Source: Lachnospiraceae bacterium
GTDB taxonomy: Bacteria; Bacillota; Clostridia; Lachnospirales; Lachnospiraceae
Direction: 5' to 3'
Length of the DNA stretch: 37,760 bases
NCBI GenBank assembly: GCA_022799355.1
Contig: JAAWOG010000032.1
Span: 1 to 37,760, forward strand
In this document: one piece after another, positions 21,679 to 33,023 of the stretch
Layout: each line of letters begins with the position of its first letter
Numbering within the stretch: the first letter of the stretch is position 1
Made by a program: the position numbers and the translations under genes
Notes under the pieces: model-generated
Seen by the model: the letters and a program-made list of their open reading frames with translations, nothing else
What the model was told of the DNA's origin: nothing
The model's database searches: none

Positions 21679-22973
21679 CTTTTTATCTCCTGTCCTTTCA
21701 TATTCAACCATATTTCACATATTAATTTGTTTCCTTTATCCCTGTAATCTATCGTTCCGCAATAGGTATCCACACATTTTTCTATATTCAAAATCCCAAT
21801 TCCTTTTTTAGATACCGCAATCATCCCATTCCGAATCGGGACCGGCTCATCGACACTGTTTTCTACCCGAACAAGCAACATATCATTACACCTGCTCAAA
21901 AATAACCGGATATATTTTTCACCCCCACAGTTTCCAGCAGCTTCCACTGCATTATCCAGAAGGTTTCCAAATAAAGTAGTGATATCTATAGATTCCATAA
22001 AGTTTACATCGGCCGTCGATACATCTATCTCAAATGAAATCCCACACTGTTCTGCCGCCCTGATCTTGTCAATCAGCAGACAATTCAGGATCGGATTATT
22101 GACATATCTCATAGGCATCAAAGGTTTTAACATTTCATTGATCTGTCTTGTATAATCTAATGCCTCCCTCCTGTTCTCCCTGTATAATGTCTCAATCACG
22201 TTGATGTGTTTTTTTACATCGTGAAGTACGGATAATGCTCTTGTGTATGTTTCTTTTTGTATCTCATAATTCTCAAAGCGCAGCTTTTCCTGCTGATGCA
22301 TCATATCATTCTGCAGTTTATAAAAATTTCTTTCATCCAGGTATTTCATAAAATAGAGCAGAAACATATTGGATAATACAATACTTCCCATGACAACCAT
22401 CAAAAGGCGCGGATGCTCTTCGCCAGAAATAGAAGCGGTTGCCAAAACATTTACTGTACTGTAAAAAAACATAGCTAAATAGATAAAATACTGGAAAGTT
22501 GTACGAACCATCCTTCTCCGCCACAGCCGCACGAACAATACATAATAGAGAAAGAGCATAACCGCTTTTGAAAAAGTATATTCTATGCTTCGCAAAAGCT
22601 GCGGATCTGCTGGCATAATCCCCAAAGTGTCCATTATAAAATCAATGAAATAAACACCTACTGCTTCTGTCACACCAAGTACCGTAAAAAAAGCACCTGA
22701 TTCAAATATCCTCATAAGCCTACTAACATTCTTTCCTTCATAAAACCAGGCACTCACGATCACAATCATAACCATATTGGATAAAAGGTTTAAAAAAGGA
22801 TTCATCATCGTATTCGCAGTCATTGCGGCGATAACATATATGAAAGCAAGAACCTTATACAAATGCTTTACCGTATACTTTCTTTCATATTTCTCGCCCC
22901 AAAACTGGAACATCATAAAGACAACCGTAACACAGGAAACAAAAGAAGAAAACCATAATGCTATTTTATACAT
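21669..22973 (-). CDS. agrC: AgrC-type sensor histidine kinase (GHKL)
   Basis: This 434-aa kinase starts at the ATG at 22973, where GGGGGGTGGA precedes it and an 8-bp overlap with the end of agrA suggests coupling; a start at 23063 would overlap agrA by about 100 nt. About six membrane helices span residues 1-210, the usual peptide-sensing module. A coiled segment leads to the H-box SVLHDVKKHINVIE with His251. The GHKL ATPase has NLLDNAVEA (337-345) and a G-box KKGIGILNIEKC. It should autophosphorylate on binding the cyclic peptide and pass the phosphate to the response regulator. Confidence 0.92.
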   Translation of the reverse strand: MYKIALWFSSFVSCVTVVFMMFQFWGEKYERKYTVKHLYKVLAFIYVIAAMTANTMMNPFLNLLSNMVMIVIVSAWFYEGKNVSRLMRIFESGAFFTVLGVTEAVGVYFIDFIMDTLGIMPADPQLLRSIEYTFSKAVMLFLYYVLFVRLWRRRMVRTTFQYFIYLAMFFYSTVNVLATASISGEEHPRLLMVVMGSIVLSNMFLLYFMKYLDERNFYKLQNDMMHQQEKLRFENYEIQKETYTRALSVLHDVKKHINVIETLYRENRREALDYTRQINEMLKPLMPMRYVNNPILNCLLIDKIRAAEQCGISFEIDVSTADVNFMESIDITTLFGNLLDNAVEAAGNCGGEKYIRLFLSRCNDMLLVRVENSVDEPVPIRNGMIAVSKKGIGILNIEKCVDTYCGTIDYRDKGNKLICEIWLNMKGQEIKSRT

Positions 22974-23727
22974 TCCACCCCCCCATCGAGCTATAAAAGA
23001 ACTCTGCCATCTTTTCCCGAAAATCCACACTCCGTCTCCGGGACAAAGGCAGCTTCTCTCCATTTTTTAAAATCAACTCCTGCGTTTTCATTTCTCGGAC
23101 CTTCTCAAAATTTACCATAATTCCTCTGCTGCAGATTCCAAAACCAAACAGTCTGAATTTTTCTTCAAGTTCAGGAAATTCCGACTGATACAAAAATACG
23201 CCATTTTTGGTAGTGACTTTAATGAAACTATCATTTTTTATCCCCTCGAAATATATGATATCTCGCACTGGAATCCTTGTCGTATGTTGTTCTTCTCCTT
23301 TGGTGGGGTATATCCATTTAGTGTTGCTGAAAGTTACCCACATATTCTGTATCCCTTCTCTTGTCCTCAGGAATTCTTCAATTTGATTTTTTAACAATTC
23401 CTTTTCCACTGGTTTTGTCAAGAATGCAAAGGCATGTGATTTATTGACAGCATTCACACACTCTTCGCTAAAATTTGTCTGGAATATAACTTTTACATTT
23501 CTATTTTTCCAATATATTTTTTTCCCTATCTCAATTCCATCTTCTCCATTTAATTTGATATCTATAAAAATGAGGTCAAATGATAATCCTGAGTCCAACA
23601 ACTCTTCTCCCGTATCAAAATTCTGAATATCATACCGCACAGAAAAATGATCCATTACCTCTTCAACCAGTGTCCGCATATGTAACAAGTCCTTTTTCTC
23701 ATCATCACAAATCGCTATCTGCAGCAT
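22966..23727 (-). CDS. agrA: AgrA-type LytTR response regulator
   Basis: This 253-aa protein has a receiver domain with the acidic pocket DD at 8-9, the phosphoacceptor Asp56 (IFIDIKLNGEDG) and the conserved Lys in FLTKPVE. A LytTR DNA-binding domain follows from about 145 (IPVRDIIYFEGIKNDSFIKV; SEFPELEEKFRLFGFGICSRGIMVNFEKV; LPLSRRRSVDFREKMAEFF). LytTR proteins bind direct repeats of about 9 bp upstream of -35, matching where the shared promoter boxes lie. It precedes agrC in one transcript. Its own promoter matches consensus, so the sensor pair is probably made constitutively while agrDB and the CIS are the regulated outputs. Confidence 0.92.
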   Translation of the reverse strand: MLQIAICDDEKKDLLHMRTLVEEVMDHFSVRYDIQNFDTGEELLDSGLSFDLIFIDIKLNGEDGIEIGKKIYWKNRNVKVIFQTNFSEECVNAVNKSHAFAFLTKPVEKELLKNQIEEFLRTREGIQNMWVTFSNTKWIYPTKGEEQHTTRIPVRDIIYFEGIKNDSFIKVTTKNGVFLYQSEFPELEEKFRLFGFGICSRGIMVNFEKVREMKTQELILKNGEKLPLSRRRSVDFREKMAEFFYSSMGGWNV

Positions 23728-23802
23728 ACGCCCCTTTTATCCCTTTCATAATTATCCCGCCATTTAGTCAATCCCCTGCAGTAAAAATGAAATTCCGACA
23801 AG

Positions 23803-23831
23803 ATTATAAAATCGCCTGTATATTTTGTCAA
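23803..23831 (-). promoter_or_regulatory. Consensus sigma-A promoter of agrA-agrC
   Basis: On the minus strand: TTGACA (23826-23831), a 17-bp spacer, TATAAT (23803-23808), a perfect match to the vegetative consensus. The leader to agrA is about 70 nt. The MITE-like element begins about 30 bp upstream of the -35. Confidence 0.85.
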
Positions 23832-23852
23832 TCATAAAATATTAAGAAAGAA

Positions 23853-24009
23853 AATCCGGCGTAACAGTTCAGCCCAGGACTTTGCATTTACTGCAAAGTC
23901 CGTGAAAACATGTAAATTGTGCCAAAAGAATCTGCCCCTCGCCGAAGGCGACTTGAAATGGGCAGATTCCGTAACAGGGAAGCCGAAGGCTGAACTGTTA
24001 CAATCCGGC
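23853..24009 (+). mobile_element. 141-bp MITE-like element with terminal inverted repeats and 8-bp target duplication
   Basis: The perfect 14-bp inverted ends GTAACAGTTCAGCC (23861-23874) and GGCTGAACTGTTAC (23988-24001) bound a 141-bp element. The 8-mer AATCCGGC flanks it directly on both sides (23853-23860 and 24002-24009), as a target-site duplication would. Inside are two further hairpins: a 10-bp stem at 23877-23901, and a 10-bp stem at 23928-23969 with a nested 5-bp TCGCC/GGCGA stem. No transposase is encoded, so it would need one supplied in trans. Short open frames across it are not genes. Confidence 0.75.
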
Positions 24010-24025
24010 CTTTTTCCACTACAAT

Positions 24026-24059
24026 AAAAAGACACTGGTTATATTCCCAATGTCTTTTT
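24026..24059 (-). terminator. Bidirectional terminator at the end of the glycan operon
   Basis: A 12-bp stem with wobble (AAAAGACAtTGG with CCAgTGTCTTTT on the minus strand, loop of 8) continues into T-runs on both strands. It lies about 85 nt after the kinase stop and would end the glycan operon. Between it and the kinase stop are smaller stems (GCCCG/CGGGC inside CTCACAC/GTGTGAG) that look like additional structure of the 3' end. Confidence 0.7.
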
Positions 24060-24143
24060 TAAACCATTTACCCGGTCCTGCTTTCCTCACACTAACTCCC
24101 GTTCGCCCGCTTTGCCGGGCACTCACATTCTCCTGTGTGAGAC

Positions 24144-25250
24144 TCACACTATATACTGCTCCGCAATCCCCTGCAGTATTTCCCATTTCTCCTCCATATC
24201 CTTCACCAGCTTAAACTGCGTCCTGCAGCGGTCAAGGTTTTGCTCCGGGCAGTGAATCTTATAATAGCAATCTCCCTCCAGATAATCCGTCAGAAAACGG
24301 ATTCCCTGTTCCAGCGTTATCACTTTTGCTCCCATGGGCATCATACGGATCTCCTTCTTTGTCAGAGAGCCCTCGCACCCTTCTATAAATCCTTTTGTAT
24401 ATAAAGTAAACAATTCAATATCGCAGGATACCTTTTCTAAATCCGTCTCATCCTCCGCGCCCGTGCTTGCACCGAAGCGGATGGAATCCCCATAGTCATA
24501 AAGGGCGGAACCGGGCATAACCGTATCCAAATCAATGACGCAGATTCCCTTTCCGGTCTCATCGTCTATCATAATATTGTTCAGCTTCGTATCGTTATGC
24601 GTCACCCGCAGCGGGATCTCCCCCGAGGAGAGCATATCACAGATCACATGGCAGTCCTTCTCTCTGTCTAAAACAAACCGAATCTCTTCCTGCACCTGCG
24701 CCGCTCTGTGGGCCCTGTCTTCCGCGAGCGCCTTTTTAAAGTTTTTCAGCCTGTCCGCCGTATTGTGAAAATCAGGAATCGTCTCATGGAGCGTCTCCGC
24801 CGGGTAGTCCGAGAGGAGATTCTGAAAATGTCCGAATGACACCGCGCTCTCATAGAAATCCTTCGGCTCCTTCACCTCGTCATAACTGGTCGCCCCGTCA
24901 ATAAACTCATACATCCGCCAGTAAGTGCCGTCCTCCCACTTACAATAAGAAGCGCCATCCTTCGCAGGCACCACATGCAGCGTCTCACGCGCCGCATCGC
25001 CTCCCGCCTCCGCAATCTTCTTTTGCAGAAACTCGGTGACATTCACCACATTCTCCATCAGCTCCCAGGGCTTTTTAAAGACTTCATGGTTGATTCTCTG
25101 CATGGTATATTTTTTATACCCATCATTGGTTTTGCATACCAGCAGGTACGTATCGTTGATATGCCCGCTCCCATGGGGCGCAGCGCTCTCCACCGATCCT
25201 TCCTCCAAAAAACGTTGTGCAATCCGAAATATTTTCTCTTCCTGTGCCAT
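24144..25250 (-). CDS. nahK: N-acetylhexosamine 1-kinase (NahK-like, APH-fold)
   Basis: This 368-aa APH-fold kinase has the NahK-type N-terminus: GSGHINDTY near 27-35 (nucleotide loop) and YTMQRINHEVFKKPWELMEN (48-67), which I recognise from N-acetylhexosamine 1-kinases of about 360 aa. The catalytic loop is HNDTKLNN (218-225) and the metal site IDLDT (239-243). It would phosphorylate GlcNAc or GalNAc at the anomeric carbon with ATP. The GH112 phosphorylase in the same operon releases exactly those sugars, so the pair completes the galacto-N-biose/lacto-N-biose pathway. GGGGAG lies a few nt upstream. It is the last gene before a terminator. Confidence 0.85.
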   Translation of the reverse strand: MAQEEKIFRIAQRFLEEGSVESAAPHGSGHINDTYLLVCKTNDGYKKYTMQRINHEVFKKPWELMENVVNVTEFLQKKIAEAGGDAARETLHVVPAKDGASYCKWEDGTYWRMYEFIDGATSYDEVKEPKDFYESAVSFGHFQNLLSDYPAETLHETIPDFHNTADRLKNFKKALAEDRAHRAAQVQEEIRFVLDREKDCHVICDMLSSGEIPLRVTHNDTKLNNIMIDDETGKGICVIDLDTVMPGSALYDYGDSIRFGASTGAEDETDLEKVSCDIELFTLYTKGFIEGCEGSLTKKEIRMMPMGAKVITLEQGIRFLTDYLEGDCYYKIHCPEQNLDRCRTQFKLVKDMEEKWEILQGIAEQYIV

Positions 25251-25326
25251 ATCTCTCCCCTTCTTTTATCCGGCCTCTTCGCCCGTTCCCGCGGTATCCG
25301 CAAATATCGTGAATCTCCGCCTCTTC

Positions 25327-28527
<3,201 letters not shown>

Positions 28528-28546
28528 TTACCTATCTTGTCATAAC

Positions 28547-30718
28547 TTATATAGTATACCATCTAATCTCATTTGCTTTCAAGTCCAGAGGAAAACTTTT
28601 TCCGTCGCCCTTATATACTATGGTGCTCTGCGGCTCATACGTATTATTAACCACACAGAACTTCCCGTTCTTCACATAGGCATGGACATCCACATAATAG
28701 TTTTCGGAGAACCACTGATGAAGCTGTGCTTCGCCGTTGCTGCTCCACAATATGGCGCGGTACAGGATACGGCTGTTCTCAAAACTGTAGGGCAGCCCCG
28801 AGATATAGACAGTGCGCCCCTTCCCGTACTCATTTACCGCCATCTGGACTTCTTTGTCATGCTGCACCAGAATCTTCGTCCCCTCCAGCGCGTACATGTT
28901 TTTCTTGCCCTCGCCGAAATCCACCTCCCCGGCACTATCCGCCAGGATAAAGTGTTCTCTGTCCTCCTCCCAGTTATACTTATCATACCCCAGAGTAAAT
29001 CCCGTTTCCTTCTCCACTCCAAGGGCTTTCGCAAGCTGCAGGAAATGTCCCTGATACTGATGCCCGGAAGGTTCTCCAACACCGATAAAGCCGCCGCCCT
29101 GATAGATAAACCGGCGGATTACGGAAGAAATGGCCTCATCCTCCCAGACGGAACCTCCCGTATGGGCGGTATCGCCGTCTCCGATGTTAAGTATCACATC
29201 AATCCCCTCCAAAACCCCGGGATTTTCCCGGATATCGTCAAAGGATAAAAATACCACATCAAAGGGCGCCCCCGAAAGGCTTTCTATCACTCCCGCATAA
29301 CCGTAATTCTGTTTCTGGTACAGGGCGTGGTGCACCATATGGCATCCCCAGGAACGCATCCGTCCCCAGCAGTTCAGCACCGCCACACGCTTCTGACAAT
29401 ACCCTTCCGTCCCGCATATATTCTCATAAAGCTCTCTGAACTCCCCGCACACACTCTCCACATAGTCGATAAATTCCGGGAACTGACATGCCAGCTTCAG
29501 ATAACCGCCGTAGCCAATCCTGTCGATAGGCTTCCGCAGAATCGCCCTGCGGGCCGTCACCCAATTTTCCATCGCCTCCTTCACCGGATCGCCGCCCTCA
29601 TGGAATGTATCCGGGAAAAAGTAGGGCAAAAATCTGCCTTCCGTATAACGTACTCCGGGAATATCCGCGATCAGCCGCAGGGTGGAACCGTTGCCCACCG
29701 AACCTACCACCGCATCCACGCCCGTCCTGCTAAACTCGTCCATAAAGGGCTCCGTGCCGATCCAGTGATCTCCCAGGAACATCATCGCTTCCTTTCCCAG
29801 TTCATGTGTCAGATCAACCATCTCCCTCACCAAAGCCGCAACTTCACGGCGCTGGAAAGCCATAAAATCTTTATATTCCCGGCTGGGTTCTCTGTACTGA
29901 TTATTGTAATACCCCTGATCGATGATATATTCCGGCCTGAACCGATAGCCTGCCTCTTTCTCAAATTTTTCCAGGATATACGGAGATACCGAAGCGGAAT
30001 AGCCGTACCAGTCCACATATTTTTCCCGTTTCAGCTCATCAAAGATCAGCGTAAACTGATGGAAAAACGTCGTGTAGCGAATCACATCCACGTGGGGATT
30101 CTCCTCCACAAACCGGCGCAGACGCTTCAATGTATAAGCATGTGTCTTGGGCTGGCGCACATCAAAGGTGATCTGATGTTCCACGTCCTTCCAGTCATTG
30201 ACCACCGCATTGTACATATGCACGGGATCCCATATCAGATAAGCCAGAAAACTCACCGTATATTCATGAAAAGGCACCGGCTCCTTCAGGACCACGCAGC
30301 CCTTTTTATCATCATACTCCCATTTATCAGGGGGAAGAGGCACTCCGGCACTTCGGTCCATAACCTCCCACCAGCGCTTTTTATCATCACGGGTATTGAC
30401 CATCAGAAGTTCCTGGCTGATCCCTGCCATCAGCGGTATCTCCAGAGTCCCTTCCTTCGCCAGATGAAATCCGGTCATAATATAACACTGCTGCACTTCA
30501 TCGGGATTTGCCTTTGCCCACTCATTGTCCTTTCTGGTCGTATAATAGGTAGAATAGACCTTTGCCTCCACCGCTTTTAATGCCTCCGGGTAATCCGTGC
30601 CGTCACAGTCACGGATCGCATCCGCCCCCCAGCGCTCAAGCAGCTCAAGCGTCTCCGGCACTACGTCCACATCCGTAGGAATCGTTACCCTGCCTCTGTT
30701 TTTTATGTTTTCGTTCAT
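28547..30718 (-). CDS. GH112 1,3-beta-galactosyl-N-acetylhexosamine phosphorylase
   Basis: This 723-aa enzyme is a galacto-N-biose/lacto-N-biose I phosphorylase, recognised from its length and motifs: GRVTIPTDVDVVPETLELLERWGADAIRDCDGTDYP at the start (9-43), RYTTFFHQFTLIF, and GDHWIGTEPF with Asp317 in the position of the family's catalytic acid. The C-terminal part (from about 440) has a class I amidotransferase-like domain (VILNIGDGDT; FIGVGEPSGHQYQG) and then a beta domain. It splits beta-1,3-Gal-GlcNAc/GalNAc with phosphate into Gal-1-phosphate and the N-acetylhexosamine, saving one ATP. There is no signal, so it is cytoplasmic. Whether it prefers lacto-N-biose (milk) or galacto-N-biose (mucin) cannot be read from the sequence by eye. 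Confidence 0.92.
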   Translation of the reverse strand: MNENIKNRGRVTIPTDVDVVPETLELLERWGADAIRDCDGTDYPEALKAVEAKVYSTYYTTRKDNEWAKANPDEVQQCYIMTGFHLAKEGTLEIPLMAGISQELLMVNTRDDKKRWWEVMDRSAGVPLPPDKWEYDDKKGCVVLKEPVPFHEYTVSFLAYLIWDPVHMYNAVVNDWKDVEHQITFDVRQPKTHAYTLKRLRRFVEENPHVDVIRYTTFFHQFTLIFDELKREKYVDWYGYSASVSPYILEKFEKEAGYRFRPEYIIDQGYYNNQYREPSREYKDFMAFQRREVAALVREMVDLTHELGKEAMMFLGDHWIGTEPFMDEFSRTGVDAVVGSVGNGSTLRLIADIPGVRYTEGRFLPYFFPDTFHEGGDPVKEAMENWVTARRAILRKPIDRIGYGGYLKLACQFPEFIDYVESVCGEFRELYENICGTEGYCQKRVAVLNCWGRMRSWGCHMVHHALYQKQNYGYAGVIESLSGAPFDVVFLSFDDIRENPGVLEGIDVILNIGDGDTAHTGGSVWEDEAISSVIRRFIYQGGGFIGVGEPSGHQYQGHFLQLAKALGVEKETGFTLGYDKYNWEEDREHFILADSAGEVDFGEGKKNMYALEGTKILVQHDKEVQMAVNEYGKGRTVYISGLPYSFENSRILYRAILWSSNGEAQLHQWFSENYYVDVHAYVKNGKFCVVNNTYEPQSTIVYKGDGKSFPLDLKANEIRWYTI

Positions 30719-30749
30719 TCACAATACCTCGGTAATTTTACTTTATTAT

Positions 30750-30778
30750 GGCAGGCTGATCTTCCGATCCGGCCTGCC
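30750..30778 (-). other. Stable stem-loop upstream of GH112
   Basis: The 100-nt gap between the small membrane gene and GH112 contains GGCAGGC paired with GCCTGCC, with an inner GATC/GATC pairing. No T-run follows on the minus strand, so it is more likely an mRNA processing or stability element than a terminator. Nothing else was recognised in this gap. Confidence 0.45.
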
Positions 30779-30818
30779 CTGTTAAACATCCGTATTTCAC
30801 GTATGCGCAGTATACGCA

Positions 30819-31016
30819 TTATTTCTTTCCGTCTCCAAATGGTTTATTATATACCATAAGCGCCGTCAGAAGCAGGACCAGCCCTATCAGCATGATCACC
30901 AGCCCCGTAAGCTCCCCCGTCATCTTCCAGCCGCCAAATACGAGTGCCAGCCCCACCACAAAAAATGCAGCGATAACCACAACTCTGAGACTTTCATGTT
31001 CTTTCCAAAAATTCAT
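30819..31016 (-). CDS. Small two-helix membrane protein next to the sugar transporter
   Basis: This 65-aa protein has two hydrophobic helices (about 12-29 and 36-55) and short polar ends. Small proteins of this kind (I believe the DUF6903 group) are often seen in Lachnospiraceae beside CUT1 sugar transporters or glycosidases. The function is unknown; it may stabilise the permease complex. It lies between the MalG-type permease (59 nt) and GH112 (100 nt) in the same direction. The protein family name is from memory and moderately sure. Confidence 0.65.
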   Translation of the reverse strand: MNFWKEHESLRVVVIAAFFVVGLALVFGGWKMTGELTGLVIMLIGLVLLLTALMVYNKPFGDGKK

Positions 31017-31075
31017 ACCAATGACCTTACCCCTTTCTCAACCTGCAAATTTATGCCTCCGGTATCACACGAACC

Positions 31076-31963
31076 TTACCCTTTCAGACCGCCCAGTGTC
31101 ATACCCTGCGTCAGCTTTTTCTGAACACAGATATAAAGAATCAGAGTGGGCAGCATTACCAGCACAAGTCCTGCGTAAAGCTGACCGTACTGCGCCGCGG
31201 ACTGCTGTGCCTGCGTCAGCTGCATCAGTCCCACCGGAAGCGTCTTGCCTCCCTTCGGATCAGACAGTAATGTCATTGCGATGATATACTCGTTCCAGAA
31301 AGAGAGAAAGTTGAATAAAATAACCGTTATGATCGAAGGCTGCGCCATCGGAAAAATAATTTTCAGCATGGTTATGCCGTAGCCCGCTCCGTCGATATAG
31401 GCCGCCTCCTCATAATCGTGTGCCAGCGTCGAAAAATATCCCGACAGCAGATAGATCGTAAAAGGAAGCGCCGTTGAGGCATATACCACGGCAAGCACAA
31501 AAATATTATTCAAAAGAAAGCCGTTGCCGACAACTCCCTTTAAAAATTTATCCCCATCCACCAGCATCAGAAAGATCGGCACTACAATATAGTTTACATT
31601 GATAAACAAGCCTCCCATAAATGCCGCATTTAAAAATTTACGTCCTTTAAACTCAAAGCGTGAAAAAACATAAGCCGCCGGAAGTGCCACAACCAAAAGC
31701 AGTAAAAGGGCCAGTGCCGTAACCACCACGGAGTTTATCATATACTCGCCCATCCGCGCTTTGCCCCAGGCATCTATAAAGTTCTGAAAATAAAAACCTG
31801 CCGGCATCGCCCAGGGATTGCCGTAAAATTCGCTGTTTTCCTTAATGGATGCCAGAAATACCCAGCCCACCGGAATAATAATCGTGATCGCCAGTGTAAT
31901 AAGCGCCACGTAAATAAATAATTTATACAGCCTGTCGGCTGATGTTGTTTTCGTCCGTTCCAT
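31076..31963 (-). CDS. CUT1 sugar ABC transporter permease (MalG type)
   Basis: This 295-aa permease has six predicted helices and the EAA loop EEAAYIDGAGYGITMLKIIFP, which docks the ATPase. The C-terminus QKKLTQGMTLGGLKG is typical of MalG-like partners. It should form the channel with the upstream MalF-type subunit for the sugar bound by the lipoprotein. No ATPase gene is present; such Firmicute CUT1 systems usually share one MsmK-like ATPase encoded elsewhere. The likely substrate, from the neighbouring enzymes, is a beta-1,3-Gal-HexNAc disaccharide or a larger glycan. Confidence 0.9.
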   Translation of the reverse strand: MERTKTTSADRLYKLFIYVALITLAITIIIPVGWVFLASIKENSEFYGNPWAMPAGFYFQNFIDAWGKARMGEYMINSVVVTALALLLLLVVALPAAYVFSRFEFKGRKFLNAAFMGGLFINVNYIVVPIFLMLVDGDKFLKGVVGNGFLLNNIFVLAVVYASTALPFTIYLLSGYFSTLAHDYEEAAYIDGAGYGITMLKIIFPMAQPSIITVILFNFLSFWNEYIIAMTLLSDPKGGKTLPVGLMQLTQAQQSAAQYGQLYAGLVLVMLPTLILYICVQKKLTQGMTLGGLKG

Positions 31964-31999
31964 TCCGCGTCCTCCCGTTTCGCATTTGCTGATCTACTG

Positions 32000-32887
32000 T
32001 TAAAATTCCAGCGGTTCACGCTTTGTCACTGCATTGACTAACGCCGACAGCCCAAAGGAGAACACAAAGACAAGCGCACCGATTGCCATGCCGAAACCGT
32101 AGGAAGAATTGGTATACGCCTGCTTATACATATAGGACAACGCCACTTCGGACGCCCCGTTAGGACCGCCGGATGTCATCGCCTTGACAAACAGGAACGC
32201 CATATTGATCGTACTGATGATAAAGAACGTCAGCGTTGTACGAATATTGGTCCAGATAAGCGGCAGGGTGATCTGGAAAAACTGTGTGATCCGTCCCGCA
32301 CCGTCCAGGCTTGTACTTTCGTACAGGCTCTGCGGAATACTTGCCATTGACGCCATATACATAACCATATAATAACCGATCGCCTGCCATACCATCGCAA
32401 TGATCAGGCTGGTCATAACCATGTCTTCCCCTTTCCAGAGAATCGCCACCGTCTTTCCCGAAAACAGAGACAACAGACTGTTCAGCGTGCCGTTATTCGT
32501 ATCATAGATCGCACTGAATACGGCGGAAATGACAACCACCGACAGAATATTCGGAATATAGAAAATAACCCTGAAAAAATTCTGTCCCTTAAGCTTCTCT
32601 CTTGTCAGAATTGCCGCAAATACCAGAGCAAAACCAAAAGTGATAATTGTCACCACCACGATCAGCAGAATCGTATTCTGCATGGAACGGATAAAATTCG
32701 TATCCTTCAAGAGACGTGTAAAGTTATCCAGCCCCACAAAATTTTCCGTCGTAGAATATGCGCTGCGTTTAAACAGTGACATCCTGAACACATTAATCGT
32801 CGGTATAATCATAAATACCGTGAACAAAATCACCGCCGGCGCTGCACACAGGAAAATAAAACCATTGCGGCCTGATCGTTTTTTCAT
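32000..32887 (-). CDS. CUT1 sugar ABC transporter permease (MalF type)
   Basis: This 295-aa permease has six helices and the EAA-type loop YESTSLDGAGRITQFFQITLP. The N-terminus KKRSGRNGFIFLCAAPAVILF matches short MalF-like subunits lacking the large periplasmic loop. AAGGAGGTG lies about 10 nt upstream. It is the first gene after the attenuator that follows the binding-protein gene, and it pairs with the MalG-type subunit 36 nt downstream. Confidence 0.9.
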   Translation of the reverse strand: MKKRSGRNGFIFLCAAPAVILFTVFMIIPTINVFRMSLFKRSAYSTTENFVGLDNFTRLLKDTNFIRSMQNTILLIVVVTIITFGFALVFAAILTREKLKGQNFFRVIFYIPNILSVVVISAVFSAIYDTNNGTLNSLLSLFSGKTVAILWKGEDMVMTSLIIAMVWQAIGYYMVMYMASMASIPQSLYESTSLDGAGRITQFFQITLPLIWTNIRTTLTFFIISTINMAFLFVKAMTSGGPNGASEVALSYMYKQAYTNSSYGFGMAIGALVFVFSFGLSALVNAVTKREPLEF

Positions 32888-32910
32888 AGATCAGAACACC
32901 TCCTTCTTTT

Positions 32911-32947
32911 AAAAAAACGGCGGTGAGCAGCCTGCCACCACCGTTTT
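32911..32947 (-). terminator. Terminator/attenuator between binding protein and permeases
   Basis: On the minus strand AAAACGGTGG pairs with CCGCCGTTTT (10 bp with one wobble, extendable), followed by a T-run. It probably lowers permease and enzyme transcription relative to the binding protein, a common layout in CUT1 operons. The rest of the 136-nt gap holds only the downstream ribosome binding site. Confidence 0.75.
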
Positions 32948-33023
32948 CTCATTCATGACAATAGAAAATCCGCTAAACCTGATTTCTACCGTATATTTTC
33001 ATATCTCCCAAATAACCGTTTTA

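Noticed and set aside
21514-21711. In-frame upstream extension of agrD to 118 aa
   Set aside because: It crosses the agrC terminator and the agrD promoter; the ATG at 21513 has AAAGGAGAG and gives a normal-length AgrD.
22974-23063. Longer agrC start giving 464 aa
   Set aside because: It would overlap agrA by about 100 nt and put a Cys/Gly/Trp-rich stretch before the first membrane helix; the ATG at 22973 has a strong site and the usual short overlap.
23832-24035. 67-aa minus-strand open frame
   Set aside because: It lies across the inverted-repeat element and encodes no recognisable protein; the open frame is a by-product of the palindromes.
29327-30580. Long plus-strand open frame (417 aa) opposite GH112, and similar long frames opposite GH2 and the binding protein
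   Set aside because: They are antisense shadows of well-identified genes, with His/Arg/Leu-rich nonsense composition and no ribosome binding sites.
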